Shown one piece after another: positions 49,756 through 57,753 of a stretch of 64,000 nt of DNA (positions are counted from its first letter, which is position 1; the number at the start of each line of letters is the position of its first letter). The stretch is from Mycobacteroides franklinii (GTDB lineage: Bacteria > Actinomycetota > Actinomycetes > Mycobacteriales > Mycobacteriaceae), in assembly GCF_002013895.1 (NCBI RefSeq), contig NZ_MAFQ01000017.1, forward strand, positions 1 to 64,000, read 5' to 3'. The notes under the pieces are model-generated. The model searched no databases, was not told the DNA's origin, and saw only the letters and a list, made by a program, of their open reading frames with translations. The position numbers and the translations under genes are program-made.

Positions 49756-49821
49756 CCTGCTAGAACTCGTGGCGACTTACGGTGGTGTGATAAACCGGCG
49801 AACCTTTGGGCAGTCCCGTGC

Positions 49822-50694
49822 CTAGTCACTCAGGGATTCCCGACGTCCCCGCGCGCCATCGCGAAATGCCTTGGGCGTCTTGCCCGTGCGCGCGCGAAAG
49901 AACTTGGTGAAGGCGGTAGGGCTGGATAGGCCGACTCGTGCCCCGATCGCGGCGCTGGACAGCTCTGTGTGTACAAGCAGACGCTTTGCTTCCAGAACTA
50001 TCCTGTCGTCGATCAATTGTTTTGCGCCTTGACCGGTCACTTCTCGACATGCTCGAGTGAGCGTTCGCACGCTGTAGCCGAGAGCCCGCGCGTAGTCCTG
50101 GACGTGATGCTTGTGTGTGAATTCATACTCGACGGCGTCCCGAAAGCGCATGAACGCGGTATCGGCGGCAGAGTCGGTGTTCCCCGCGTGGGTGATGCAC
50201 AACAACACGACGGCAAGCAGGCGGCGAACGACGTCGATGTGAACATCAGAGGGCAGGTCATCGCGGTGACCGTATTCGTCGGCGAGGACCTTCACAGCCC
50301 TCGTGGCAGAGGCCGACTGAATCAGCGGACTCGCGGTCGCAACCCGGTCGAGCTGCACCGCCGCGGCTGTTGTCTCATCGATGAACCCTGGACGAAACAG
50401 CACGGCGAAACCGGTCGATGTCTCTAGGCCCGGACCGAACTCGAGCACCTGATGTGGGCGTACCCATAGCCAATCTTCTGACACCAGTTCATATTCAGTG
50501 AAGTCGACAAATGTTTGAAGGCTCCCGTTGTTCACCACAATCAGATGGTGGAAGTCGGCGCGTAACGGGGCATGGGGATTGACCCCGTGCCCACGGGCGC
50601 GGGCGAGCAGTGCGGCCAAGGTGAGCACCGCCACCCCGGGCAGCGTGCCTTCCGGCTCCCGGAACGGAACTGTAGCCACGGTGGATTCAGTCAT
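49822..50694 (-). CDS. AraC-family transcriptional regulator (cupin sensor type)
   Basis: A 290-residue protein. An N-terminal cupin-like sensor (DFHHLIVVNNGSLQTFVDFT, WVRPHQVLEFGPG) precedes a C-terminal double helix-turn-helix (YARALGYSVRTLTRACREVT; IGARVGLSSPTAFTKFFRAR). I start at ATG 50694, where AAAGGGGAA lies upstream; longer frames run antisense through the UbiX-like gene. It is divergent from the hydroxyarylic decarboxylase operon, its most likely target, and convergent with the NRPS, 66 bp from that gene's stop. Confidence 0.88.
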   Translation of the reverse strand: MTESTVATVPFREPEGTLPGVAVLTLAALLARARGHGVNPHAPLRADFHHLIVVNNGSLQTFVDFTEYELVSEDWLWVRPHQVLEFGPGLETSTGFAVLFRPGFIDETTAAAVQLDRVATASPLIQSASATRAVKVLADEYGHRDDLPSDVHIDVVRRLLAVVLLCITHAGNTDSAADTAFMRFRDAVEYEFTHKHHVQDYARALGYSVRTLTRACREVTGQGAKQLIDDRIVLEAKRLLVHTELSSAAIGARVGLSSPTAFTKFFRARTGKTPKAFRDGARGRRESLSD

Positions 50695-50859
50695 CTGTTC
50701 CCCTTTCCGCCTCGACAGTACATGTCCGATTTTGACCATACCGAGTCTGCGGCAGGACTCGGCGGCCTCGCAGAGTATGGGTAATTTGACTGGTGAATTG
50801 AGGGAAATCAGTGATTGTCGGCCAAGACCATGGTCGCTATCTGACCGAAAGAGACCATC
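50695..50859. promoter_or_regulatory. Divergent regulatory region, AraC regulator / decarboxylase operon
   Basis: A 165-bp gap with an inverted repeat CCGAGTC (50741-50747) and GACTCGG (50756-50762) around an 8-bp spacer. GACCATGGTC, a perfect 10-bp palindrome, lies at 50826-50835 close to the operon start. Either could be a regulator site. No clear -10/-35 pair is visible. Confidence 0.35.
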
Positions 50860-51447
50860 ATGCGACTCATTGTCGGAATCACCGGCGCCACCGGCGCCGT
50901 GCTTGGCATCCGGCTGCTGGAGAAGCTCTCGAAGCTCGACGTGGAGACACATCTTGTTCTCAGCCGGTGGGCCCGCACGACAATCGAACTGGAATGCGGC
51001 ATGTCGGCCGCACAACTTGGCCGGTTGGCGCAGACCGTGCACCACCCCGAAGACCAGGCCGCGACCATATCGTCGGGGTCGTTTCGCACCGACGGCATGA
51101 TCATCGCACCGTGTTCGATGAAGACATTGGCCGGGATTCGGGCGGGGTACGCCGAGGGACTGGTGGGCCGAGCTGCGGATGTCACCCTGAAGGAGCGGCG
51201 CAGACTCGTCCTGGTGCCACGCGAAACTCCGCTTAGCGAAATCCATTTGGAGAACATGCTGGCACTGTCGCGGATGGGTGTGCAGATCGTGCCGCCGATG
51301 CCTGCCTTCTACAACCATCCGCGGACTGTGGACGACATCGTCGACCACATTGTGGCCCGCATCCTTGACCAGTTCGATCTTCCGGCCCCCGATGCCAAAC
51401 GCTGGGAAGGCATCCGGGCTGCCCACACGTGTTCTGTCGCTTCCTGA
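50860..51447 (+). CDS. UbiX/Pad1-family flavin prenyltransferase (hydroxyarylic acid decarboxylase subunit B)
   Basis: A 195-residue flavoprotein of the UbiX family. The FMN-binding start GITGATGAVLGIRLLEKL, the SGSFRTDGMIIAPCSMKTLAGI core and the VLVPRETPLSEIHLENM motif are canonical. It makes prenylated FMN for the UbiD-type decarboxylase encoded 27 bp downstream. The gene order B-C-D matches the vdcBCD/bsdBCD operons for non-oxidative decarboxylation of 4-hydroxybenzoate or vanillate. Confidence 0.93.
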   Translation: MRLIVGITGATGAVLGIRLLEKLSKLDVETHLVLSRWARTTIELECGMSAAQLGRLAQTVHHPEDQAATISSGSFRTDGMIIAPCSMKTLAGIRAGYAEGLVGRAADVTLKERRRLVLVPRETPLSEIHLENMLALSRMGVQIVPPMPAFYNHPRTVDDIVDHIVARILDQFDLPAPDAKRWEGIRAAHTCSVAS

Positions 51448-51474
51448 ACCTCCTGCTCATAGATAGGACCCAAC

Positions 51475-52902
51475 ATGGCGTACGACGATTTGCGCAGTTT
51501 TCTCCAAGCCCTCGATAGTGAGGGGCAATTGGTGCATATCGCCGACGAGGTGATGCCCGAACCCGATGTCGCGGCGGCGGCCAACGCCGCGCCCCGACTC
51601 GGTGACAACGCTCCGGCCTTGTATTTCGACAATGTCAAGGGTTTCACCCGTGCCCGGATTGCGATGAACGTGCACGGATCCTGGGCCAACCACGCATTGG
51701 CGCTCGGACTGCCCAAGGAGACCGGCGTCAAGGCACAGGTTGACGAGTTCATCCGGCGATGGGATCAATTCCCGGTCAAACCTGAGCTGCGGGCCGATCC
51801 GCCGTGGGCGCAGAACACGCAAATCGGGGACGACGTCAACATTTTCGAGGTACTGCCCCTGATCCGGCTCAATGACGGCGACGGAGGCTTCTACATTGAC
51901 AAGGCTGCTGTCATATCCAAAGATCCGGAGGACCCCGAAGATTCCGGAAAACAAAACGTCGGCATCTATCGCATCGAGGTAAAGGGGCACAGAAAGCTTG
52001 CGCTGCAGCCTGTCCCGATGCATGACATCGCGCAGCATCTACGCAAATCCGAAGAGGTTGGTGAGGATCTGCCGATAGCGATCACGCTCGGCAACGATCC
52101 GGTGATTTCGATCGTGGCCTCCACTCCTATGGGGTACGACCAGAATGAGTACGAGCTGGCCGGCGCGTTGCGCGGTGCGCCCGCGCCAATTTCGATGTCT
52201 CCGTTGTACGGGCTGCCGGTACCTTGGGGTTCCGAGGTTGTGATCGAGGGTGTCATCGAAGGCCGTAAACGGGAGATCGAGGGGCCTTTCGGCGAGTTCA
52301 CCGGTCACTACTCCGGCGGGCGAAACATGACAGTGATCCGCATCGATCGCATCTCCTATCGCGATGACCCCATTTTCGAACATCTCTATCTGGGGATGCC
52401 GTGGACCGAGATCGACTACTTGATGGCTGCCAATACCTGTGTCCCGCTGTACCAACAGCTCAAGAAAGACTTCCCCGAGGTGCGCGCGGTCAATGCCACA
52501 TATACGCATGGGCTGGTTGTGATCGTGTCCACCAAGATCCGCTACGGGGGCTTCGCCAAGAGCGTCGGCCTGCGGGTACTGACCACGCCACACGGCCTCG
52601 GATACGCGGCGACGGTGATCGTCGTCGATGAGGACGTGGACCCCTTCAATCTCCCGCAGGTGATGTGGGCGCTGTCAACCAAGATGAACCCTTCGGGCGA
52701 TCTGGTACAAATCCCCAATCTTCCCGTGCTGGAGCTGGCGCCTCAGGCAAGTCCTGCAGGAATTGTTGACAAGCTCATCATCGACGCCACCACTCCTGTG
52801 GCGCCGGATCGCCGTGGCAACTATGGAAACCAAGTACGCGACTTGCCGGAGATGAATGAGTGGCTGCTCAAGCTCACCCAACTGACCGCAAACAATAGAT
52901 AG
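51475..52902 (+). CDS. UbiD-family prenyl-FMN decarboxylase (hydroxyarylic acid decarboxylase subunit C)
   Basis: A 475-residue UbiD-type enzyme. Features include MAYDDLRSFLQALDSEGQLV at the start, IYRIEVKGHRKLALQPVPMH, the AITLGNDPVISIVAS strand and the family motif EGPFGEFTGHYSGGR around residue 265. It is length-typical of VdcC/BsdC. With prenylated FMN it (de)carboxylates phenolic acids such as 4-hydroxybenzoate, vanillate or gallate; the exact substrate cannot be read. It lies in an operon with the prenyltransferase and the small subunit. Confidence 0.92.
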   Translation: MAYDDLRSFLQALDSEGQLVHIADEVMPEPDVAAAANAAPRLGDNAPALYFDNVKGFTRARIAMNVHGSWANHALALGLPKETGVKAQVDEFIRRWDQFPVKPELRADPPWAQNTQIGDDVNIFEVLPLIRLNDGDGGFYIDKAAVISKDPEDPEDSGKQNVGIYRIEVKGHRKLALQPVPMHDIAQHLRKSEEVGEDLPIAITLGNDPVISIVASTPMGYDQNEYELAGALRGAPAPISMSPLYGLPVPWGSEVVIEGVIEGRKREIEGPFGEFTGHYSGGRNMTVIRIDRISYRDDPIFEHLYLGMPWTEIDYLMAANTCVPLYQQLKKDFPEVRAVNATYTHGLVVIVSTKIRYGGFAKSVGLRVLTTPHGLGYAATVIVVDEDVDPFNLPQVMWALSTKMNPSGDLVQIPNLPVLELAPQASPAGIVDKLIIDATTPVAPDRRGNYGNQVRDLPEMNEWLLKLTQLTANNR

Positions 52903-52915
52903 CGAGGTAACTCAG

Positions 52916-53164
52916 TTGTCCGACAACAGTATTTGTCCACGTTGTGCATTCGGGACCGTAGCGAAGATCTTCGCGTCACCGGTTCCGGGGATCTGGGATG
53001 TGCTGCAGTGCCAGCAGTGCCTGTACTGCTGGCGCACCAGCGAGCCTGCCCGGCGTGCCCAGCGCGATGCGTATCCCGACAGCTTCAAGATGACTGCCGA
53101 GGACATTGCCAACGCCCCGGAGGTTCCATCGGTCCCACCGTTGCGCCGCGTCCAGACTCGGTAA
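52916..53164 (+). CDS. Hydroxyarylic acid decarboxylase small subunit D
   Basis: An 82-residue protein starting at TTG 52916, with GCGAGG about 8 bp upstream. It has two Cys pairs (CPRC near the start and CQQC), then LYCWRTSEPARRAQRDAYPD, the pattern of VdcD/BsdD. This subunit is needed for full activity of UbiD-type phenolic acid decarboxylases although its chemistry is unclear. The rare TTG start and 13-bp gap after the UbiD gene suggest coupled, reduced translation. Confidence 0.87.
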   Translation: MSDNSICPRCAFGTVAKIFASPVPGIWDVLQCQQCLYCWRTSEPARRAQRDAYPDSFKMTAEDIANAPEVPSVPPLRRVQTR

Positions 53165-53223
53165 CACGACCGGAAGCCGCGCGCAGCTCGCCATATTGCC
53201 CGACTCAACAGGAAGACATCACT

Positions 53224-54465
53224 GTGACTCGCTACAGCACCACGATGTGGGAGGCGAAAGCCATCGATGGAAAAGCCGACCAAATCATTGCCTGGCTATC
53301 CAATAGCGTAGTGCCGCAGTTTGTTCTGCGTGACCCCCAGTGCCGAACGGAGGTTTATCGATCTGCGGATGATCGAGTGGTCCTGATTGCTACCGGAGCC
53401 GCATGGTCGCCGCAGATACCCGACATTCCCGATGGTCTCAGCGAACGCCCACCTCACCAGTGGCACTTCGAGCCATGTGGAGCTTCGTGGACGCAGGAGT
53501 GGCCGGCAAGGGCAGGAACACACACATTGCCGGAAGACATCATCGTCCGGGATATCGCGTACCGCGAATCCGCCGATGCCATCGATCCTTCCGGGAACCT
53601 GCTTGATCTCTATCTTCCCGGGGGTGCCGATGGCCCAGTGCCGCTGGTGATATGGACGATGGGAAGTGGATTTACCGCCCCGTCGGGCCGAGATGTTGGC
53701 GAAATGTTCGCGGCGCAACTCTTGCCGCACGGGTACGCGGTCGCCGCGGTGGCTGTGCGCGGAAGCTATCAAGCGCAATTCCCGGCCCAAAAGCATGACA
53801 CTCTGGACGCGGTGGCGTTCCTGCGGCGCAATGCTGCGCAGTATTCGTTGGATCCCAAGCGTTTTGCCTACATCGGCCATTCCTCTGGAGGCTGGAGTGC
53901 GGCCGTAGCGGGTACCGAAGGTCATGGGGAATCGGCGGTGAGCGCGGTGATCGTGCTGTCGGCCCCCAGTGATATTGCGGCAATGGACCGGCAGGCGCTG
54001 CCGGACGCGGCACAGAGAATAGCCGCGGGCAAGGTCGAGCCTGATGTCGTCGACGTGTTACCGGCGTTCGATGGGAGACATGAGGCCGCCGATTCTCCCG
54101 AAGGAATGTTCCTCGGAGGTTCGGTGAGTTCTCGTCGTGATCAGGCAGTGGCTGCTAGTCCCGCACTGCATGTCAGCGCCGAGGGGCCGCCATTTCTTAT
54201 TGCGCACGGCACGGAGGACGAGTATGTGCCCTTTGCGCAGGGCGCCACCCTCTACCGTGCACTGGCTGACGCCGGCCGGGACGTGACCTTTGTGGTGTTG
54301 GCCGGCGGGAATCACGTTGCGTCACTTCCTCCTTGGCCGTCCCAGATTGTCGAGAAGGCGACCGAGACGCGGAGCGTCGAAGGTCGCGTCACAACGACCA
54401 GCGCAGTTTCGGGAGCCGGCTGGTCTCAGATACTGAATTTCTTGGACACGCATCTGGCCGGGTGA
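53224..54465 (+). CDS. Alpha/beta hydrolase with an N-terminal small domain
   Basis: A 413-residue protein from GTG 53224, preceded by CAGGAAG. Residues 1 to about 95 (MTRYSTTMWEAKAIDGKADQ, then CRTEVYRSADDRVVLIATGA) look like a small ferredoxin-like or ABM-type domain. Residues about 105-413 form an alpha/beta hydrolase of the BD-FAE/dienelactone-like type: GSGF oxyanion region, GHSSGG with Ser220, late GTEDEYVPF with the Asp, and GGNHVASL with the His. It is probably co-transcribed with the decarboxylase genes and could release a phenolic acid from an ester. The function of the N-terminal part is not known. Confidence 0.75.
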   Translation: MTRYSTTMWEAKAIDGKADQIIAWLSNSVVPQFVLRDPQCRTEVYRSADDRVVLIATGAAWSPQIPDIPDGLSERPPHQWHFEPCGASWTQEWPARAGTHTLPEDIIVRDIAYRESADAIDPSGNLLDLYLPGGADGPVPLVIWTMGSGFTAPSGRDVGEMFAAQLLPHGYAVAAVAVRGSYQAQFPAQKHDTLDAVAFLRRNAAQYSLDPKRFAYIGHSSGGWSAAVAGTEGHGESAVSAVIVLSAPSDIAAMDRQALPDAAQRIAAGKVEPDVVDVLPAFDGRHEAADSPEGMFLGGSVSSRRDQAVAASPALHVSAEGPPFLIAHGTEDEYVPFAQGATLYRALADAGRDVTFVVLAGGNHVASLPPWPSQIVEKATETRSVEGRVTTTSAVSGAGWSQILNFLDTHLAG

Positions 54466-54539
54466 TCTGTGCTTCCTATTTAGAGAAACTTGCGCACTAC
54501 ATCTGAGGCAGACGCGGTCTATCGGCCTAGGCTGAGTCC

Positions 54540-55334
54540 GTGACTTCGGACAGACTGACCCTCACCGACAGCCCCGGCGGACACTGGCGGCGCATCGACA
54601 TCGTCGACGAAACCGGATCCACCAATGCCGATCTGGTGGCGCGCGCGGCGGCAGGGGAGGACATCGACGGCGTCGTGCTGCTCGCCGAGCACCAGACCGC
54701 CGGCCGTGGCCGCCACGGCCGCAACTGGGGTGCGCCCGCGCACACGCAGTTGTCGATGTCGGTAGGCATCGGAGTGGGCGAGGTACCGCCGGATCGGTGG
54801 GGGCTGGTGCCGCTACTGGCCGGGGTGGCGATTGTCGACGCGGTCGCCGAGGTCAGCGGAATTCAAGCGGGGCTCAAATGGCCCAACGACGTGATTGTCG
54901 ACGGGCGCAAGTTATGCGGAATCCTGGCCGAGGTCGCGACGCCCCATTCGGCCATCGTGCTTGGTCTCGGGCTCAATGCCACCTTCACCCAACACGAATT
55001 GCCCGACCCCAATGCGACATCTCTGACGATCCTCGGTTGGGCCAACCCGGACCGCGATGAGTTGGCACGCGCGGTGCTTCGTGAGCTGGGCGGCCGTGTT
55101 GAGCACTGGCGGACGGCGCGGGGTGTCGACGAGCGGTTGTTGGAGGACTACCGGGAGCGCAGTGTCACCCTGGGTTCCCGGGTGCGTGCGGAGCTACCGG
55201 GCGACCGCGAACTGGTGGGTGTTGCCGTTGGGCTCGGCAACGACGGACAACTGCGCATCGAGGGTGCCGACGGCACCGTCACCGCGGTCACGGCGGGCGA
55301 CATCACCCATCTACGCCCGCTGAACGACCAGTAA
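54540..55334 (+). CDS. birA: Biotin-[acetyl-CoA-carboxylase] ligase
   Basis: A 264-residue ligase without a DNA-binding domain, so a monofunctional BirA as in other actinobacteria. The biotin/ATP loop GRGRHGRNWG is at about 55-64. TQLSMSVGIGV, LKWPNDVIVDGRKLCGIL with the catalytic Lys-Trp-Pro-Asn-Asp, and a C-terminal SH3-like domain (VTLGSRVRAELPG) follow. It biotinylates the AccA3 subunit of the carboxylases. In M. tuberculosis its gene lies next to accD5; here they are 41.5 kb apart. GTG start at 54540. Confidence 0.95.
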   Translation: MTSDRLTLTDSPGGHWRRIDIVDETGSTNADLVARAAAGEDIDGVVLLAEHQTAGRGRHGRNWGAPAHTQLSMSVGIGVGEVPPDRWGLVPLLAGVAIVDAVAEVSGIQAGLKWPNDVIVDGRKLCGILAEVATPHSAIVLGLGLNATFTQHELPDPNATSLTILGWANPDRDELARAVLRELGGRVEHWRTARGVDERLLEDYRERSVTLGSRVRAELPGDRELVGVAVGLGNDGQLRIEGADGTVTAVTAGDITHLRPLNDQ

Positions 55335-55345
55335 AGTCGCTGCAC

Positions 55346-55903
55346 GTGGGGTATCCGGAGAACGTGCTCGCCGATGACGAACAGGTGGTGTTACACCGCC
55401 ACCCGCACTGGAAGCGGCTGATCGGCCCGGCGGTGGTGTTGATGCTGTCCACGGGCGTGGCCGCCTTTGTGGCCGCGATGGTCGACAACACCGACTGGCA
55501 AACCACCGCGAAGCAGGTGGTGATGATCGCCATCGGGGTGGTCTGGCTGGTGTTGGTCGGCTGGCTCAGCGTATGGCCGTTCCTGAACTGGTTGACCACG
55601 CACTTCGTCATCACCGACCGGCGGGTGATGTTCCGTCACGGATTGTTGAGCCGCTCGGGGATCGATATCCCACTGGCGCGGATCAACAGCGTCGAATTTC
55701 GGCATGGCCTGGTGGACAGAATTCTGCGCACCGGCACGCTGATCATCGAATCGGCGTCACAGGACCCGCTGGAATTCCATGAGATACCGCGAGTGGAGTA
55801 CGTCCACTCGCTGCTGTATCACGAAGTCTTCGACACCCTCGGTTCGGAAGAGGGCGACAGCCGCTCCACCGGGCGCGGCCGGGAACGGCCGCCCGCCACG
55901 TGA
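55346..55903 (+). CDS. Membrane protein with bacterial PH domain (Rv3278c-like)
   Basis: A 185-residue protein starting at GTG 55346, 11 bp after birA. Two hydrophobic segments (IGPAVVLMLSTGVAAFVAAM and a second around VVMIAIGVVWLVLVGWLSVW) are followed by a bPH2/YdbS-like domain: THFVITDRRVMFRHGLLSRS, then IPLARINSVEFRHGLVDRIL. Function is unknown; the gene order birA-PH protein-GtrA-purK is the conserved mycobacterial order. Its 3' end overlaps the convergent gtrA-like gene by 85 bp. Confidence 0.85.
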   Translation: MGYPENVLADDEQVVLHRHPHWKRLIGPAVVLMLSTGVAAFVAAMVDNTDWQTTAKQVVMIAIGVVWLVLVGWLSVWPFLNWLTTHFVITDRRVMFRHGLLSRSGIDIPLARINSVEFRHGLVDRILRTGTLIIESASQDPLEFHEIPRVEYVHSLLYHEVFDTLGSEEGDSRSTGRGRERPPAT

Positions 55904-56553
55904 TGCGCTGAGCCGTACAAGCCGCGTCCCATCTCGGTGCCGTGATGTGCGGTGGTGCTGCTGGGCAGCCCCGTGTGTGGGTGTAGCGGGGTGACATTTT
56001 CCGGATCATCGTCCGATTCCTCGTCCGCCTCTGTGGCGACGAGAGCAATCGGGTCCTCGCCCTGACGTCCGAACTCGTCGGGGAACACCCAGCGGCGGAA
56101 GGCCCAGAACCGGAAGGCCATCTGCAGCAGGTTGCCGATGATGTAGGCGCTGATGAAGTCGGCGATGTTCTCCATCGTCAGGCTCACGTTTGGTACGCGC
56201 AGTTCGAAGACGTAACTCGACACCCACAGCGGGATCATGGCGAGGATCACGCCCATGCCGCTGACCGCGAAGAACAGCAGTGCTTCGTGGTGCCGCTCCC
56301 GGCCGCCGCGGTCCCGGAAACTCCACTCCCTATTAAGGATGTACGAGGCGATGACAGCGATGATGCCGGAAATGATCTTGGCGGTGAGGGGCTTGGGTTC
56401 CAGGATCGTCAGCTTGAGCGCATAGAAGATGCCGGAGTCGATGATGAATGTGGTGGCGCCGACAATGCCGAACTTGATCAGCTCATGGTGCCGCTCAGCG
56501 ACAGGCCGGATGAACCGGGGCAGCCGGGCGATGGTGGCATCGGCGAAAGACAC
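55819..56553 (-). CDS. GtrA-family membrane protein (Rv3277-like)
   Basis: A 244-residue protein starting at GTG 56553, with four transmembrane segments typical of GtrA. They include IKFGIVGATTFIIDSGIFYA, AKIISGIIAVIASYILNREW and ALLFFAVSGMGVILAMIPLW; the fourth lies around FISAYIIGNLLQMAFRFWAF. GtrA proteins help translocate or modify polyprenyl-linked sugars for cell-wall polysaccharides. About 85 C-terminal residues are hydrophilic and disordered (acidic, then His/Pro-rich). The last 28 codons lie antisense to the PH-domain gene. Confidence 0.88.
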   Translation of the reverse strand: MSFADATIARLPRFIRPVAERHHELIKFGIVGATTFIIDSGIFYALKLTILEPKPLTAKIISGIIAVIASYILNREWSFRDRGGRERHHEALLFFAVSGMGVILAMIPLWVSSYVFELRVPNVSLTMENIADFISAYIIGNLLQMAFRFWAFRRWVFPDEFGRQGEDPIALVATEADEESDDDPENVTPLHPHTGLPSSTTAHHGTEMGRGLYGSAHHVAGGRSRPRPVERLSPSSEPRVSKTS

Positions 56554-56627
56554 AAATGGCGAGTGTACGGAAGATGGCAGGGCAGTGCGAAGCGGTCGGC
56601 CGAGCTCGTCGAGTATTGGCCCCTCGT

Positions 56628-57650
56628 TCAGCTGCCGCTACGGGTCGCGCCGCCGCGCAGGTTGCGCCACGTGCGGGGACTCATCCCACGATGCGCGCGG
56701 AACCACCGGCTGAAGTTGCTCGGTGAGGAAAACCCCAGCATCTCGGAGACCTCGGTGAGGTTGTGCCGACCGCGTGTCACGAGGTGGTCGGCCAAATCGA
56801 GCCGGGTGGCATCGAGTAGAGCGGTGAAACTGGTGCCCTCGCTGGCCAGCTGCCGGTGAACGGTGCGCCGGTCGACACCAAGGCTCCGGGCGACATGATC
56901 GACCGAGCAGCGGCCGACGGGCAGCAGCAGCTCGATGAGATCTCGGACACGATCGACGGTTGTCGCGTCTCGGGGCCGTTCCGATGACTCCAGGACCGCC
57001 TGGCTGTACTGATGCAGTAGTGGGTCGAAACGGTCGTTTCGGCGATCAAGATCGGACGTGTATCCGACGATCTCGTCGTGCTGCTGCATGAACTCGATGC
57101 TCGGTCCGAAGACCCGGTGACGTATCGCCGGCTCGGAGGGATTCGCGCGGCGAAGATTGACCCTCAACGGGTGCCAAGTGTTTCCCAAGAAGGTGCGTAG
57201 CACCCCGACAAGCACCGCCAGCGCCAAGTCGGTGGACTGCGTGCAGGCTGTTGCTCCGCCCACATCGAGAACCAGCCGGATGACGGCGATTCCGTCGCGT
57301 TCCACCACCCGGATCCGCAGGGACTCGTTGTACATGGATTCGTGCCGGCACAACATCATGACGACATCGCGCACTGTGGGTTGCTCCCGCAGCACCAGGC
57401 TGAGCGGCCCCAGGCTGGACAGTCTGCGCCGTTCGGCCAGCCTGAGGCCGAAGTCGTCCAGCCCGCAGGCATCGGCGGAGGCCTCCAGGAGTGCGGCGAC
57501 AGCGCTGGCGCTCACCCAATGGTCGGGTTGCGTTATGCCTGCCGGGTCCAGCCCGTGTTCCCGCATCAACTGCGCCGGATCCAGCCCGGATGCTCTGGCT
57601 ACGTCGACGTACCCACTCAGCGCGGCGAACCGAACCTGCCTGCCGTCCAT
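56628..57650 (-). CDS. AraC-family regulator with arabinose-binding-like N-terminal domain
   Basis: A 340-residue protein of the OruR/ArgR-like AraC subgroup. The N-terminal Arabinose_bd region (FAALSGYVDVARASGLDPAQ, then LSSLGPLSLVLREQPTVRDV) is followed by a C-terminal HTH pair (VARSLGVDRRTVHRQLASEG; VSEMLGFSSPSNFSRWFRAH, then MSPRTWR). It is divergent from the quinone oxidoreductase/TauD pair, its likely targets. The ATG at 57650 is preceded by GGGGA. Confidence 0.9.
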   Translation of the reverse strand: MDGRQVRFAALSGYVDVARASGLDPAQLMREHGLDPAGITQPDHWVSASAVAALLEASADACGLDDFGLRLAERRRLSSLGPLSLVLREQPTVRDVVMMLCRHESMYNESLRIRVVERDGIAVIRLVLDVGGATACTQSTDLALAVLVGVLRTFLGNTWHPLRVNLRRANPSEPAIRHRVFGPSIEFMQQHDEIVGYTSDLDRRNDRFDPLLHQYSQAVLESSERPRDATTVDRVRDLIELLLPVGRCSVDHVARSLGVDRRTVHRQLASEGTSFTALLDATRLDLADHLVTRGRHNLTEVSEMLGFSSPSNFSRWFRAHRGMSPRTWRNLRGGATRSGS

Positions 57651-57753
57651 GGTGTCCCCAAAAGAATAGAAATCAGTCCCGTAAAGACAAGTATGCAGGA
57701 TATCGCCTGCCTAACGTCGGAGATGAACCCAGAGACCAGACGAAAGGCGGGCC
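57651..57753. promoter_or_regulatory. Divergent promoter region with GCAGG...CCTGC dyad
   Basis: A 103-bp gap between the AraC gene and the oxidoreductase. An inverted repeat GCAGG/CCTGC with a 6-bp spacer lies at 57695-57710. GAAAGGCGGG just before 57754 serves as ribosome site for the oxidoreductase. Promoter elements are not clear. Confidence 0.3.

Noticed and set aside
18655..49755. Possibility that the NRPS is an assembly artefact of collapsed or expanded repeats
   Set aside because: Modules differ in pocket residues, T subtype, tailoring domains and linkers in a logically consistent order (each E followed by a D-L C domain). Copy number of near-identical blocks should still be confirmed with long reads.
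50695..51426. N-terminal extension of the AraC gene
   Set aside because: The extension is antisense to the UbiX-like gene; the AraC protein starts naturally at 50694 with a good ribosome site.
52933..53223. Extension of the hydrolase frame over the small subunit D gene
   Set aside because: It overlaps the subunit D gene in another frame; GTG 53224 has a ribosome site and begins the conserved protein.
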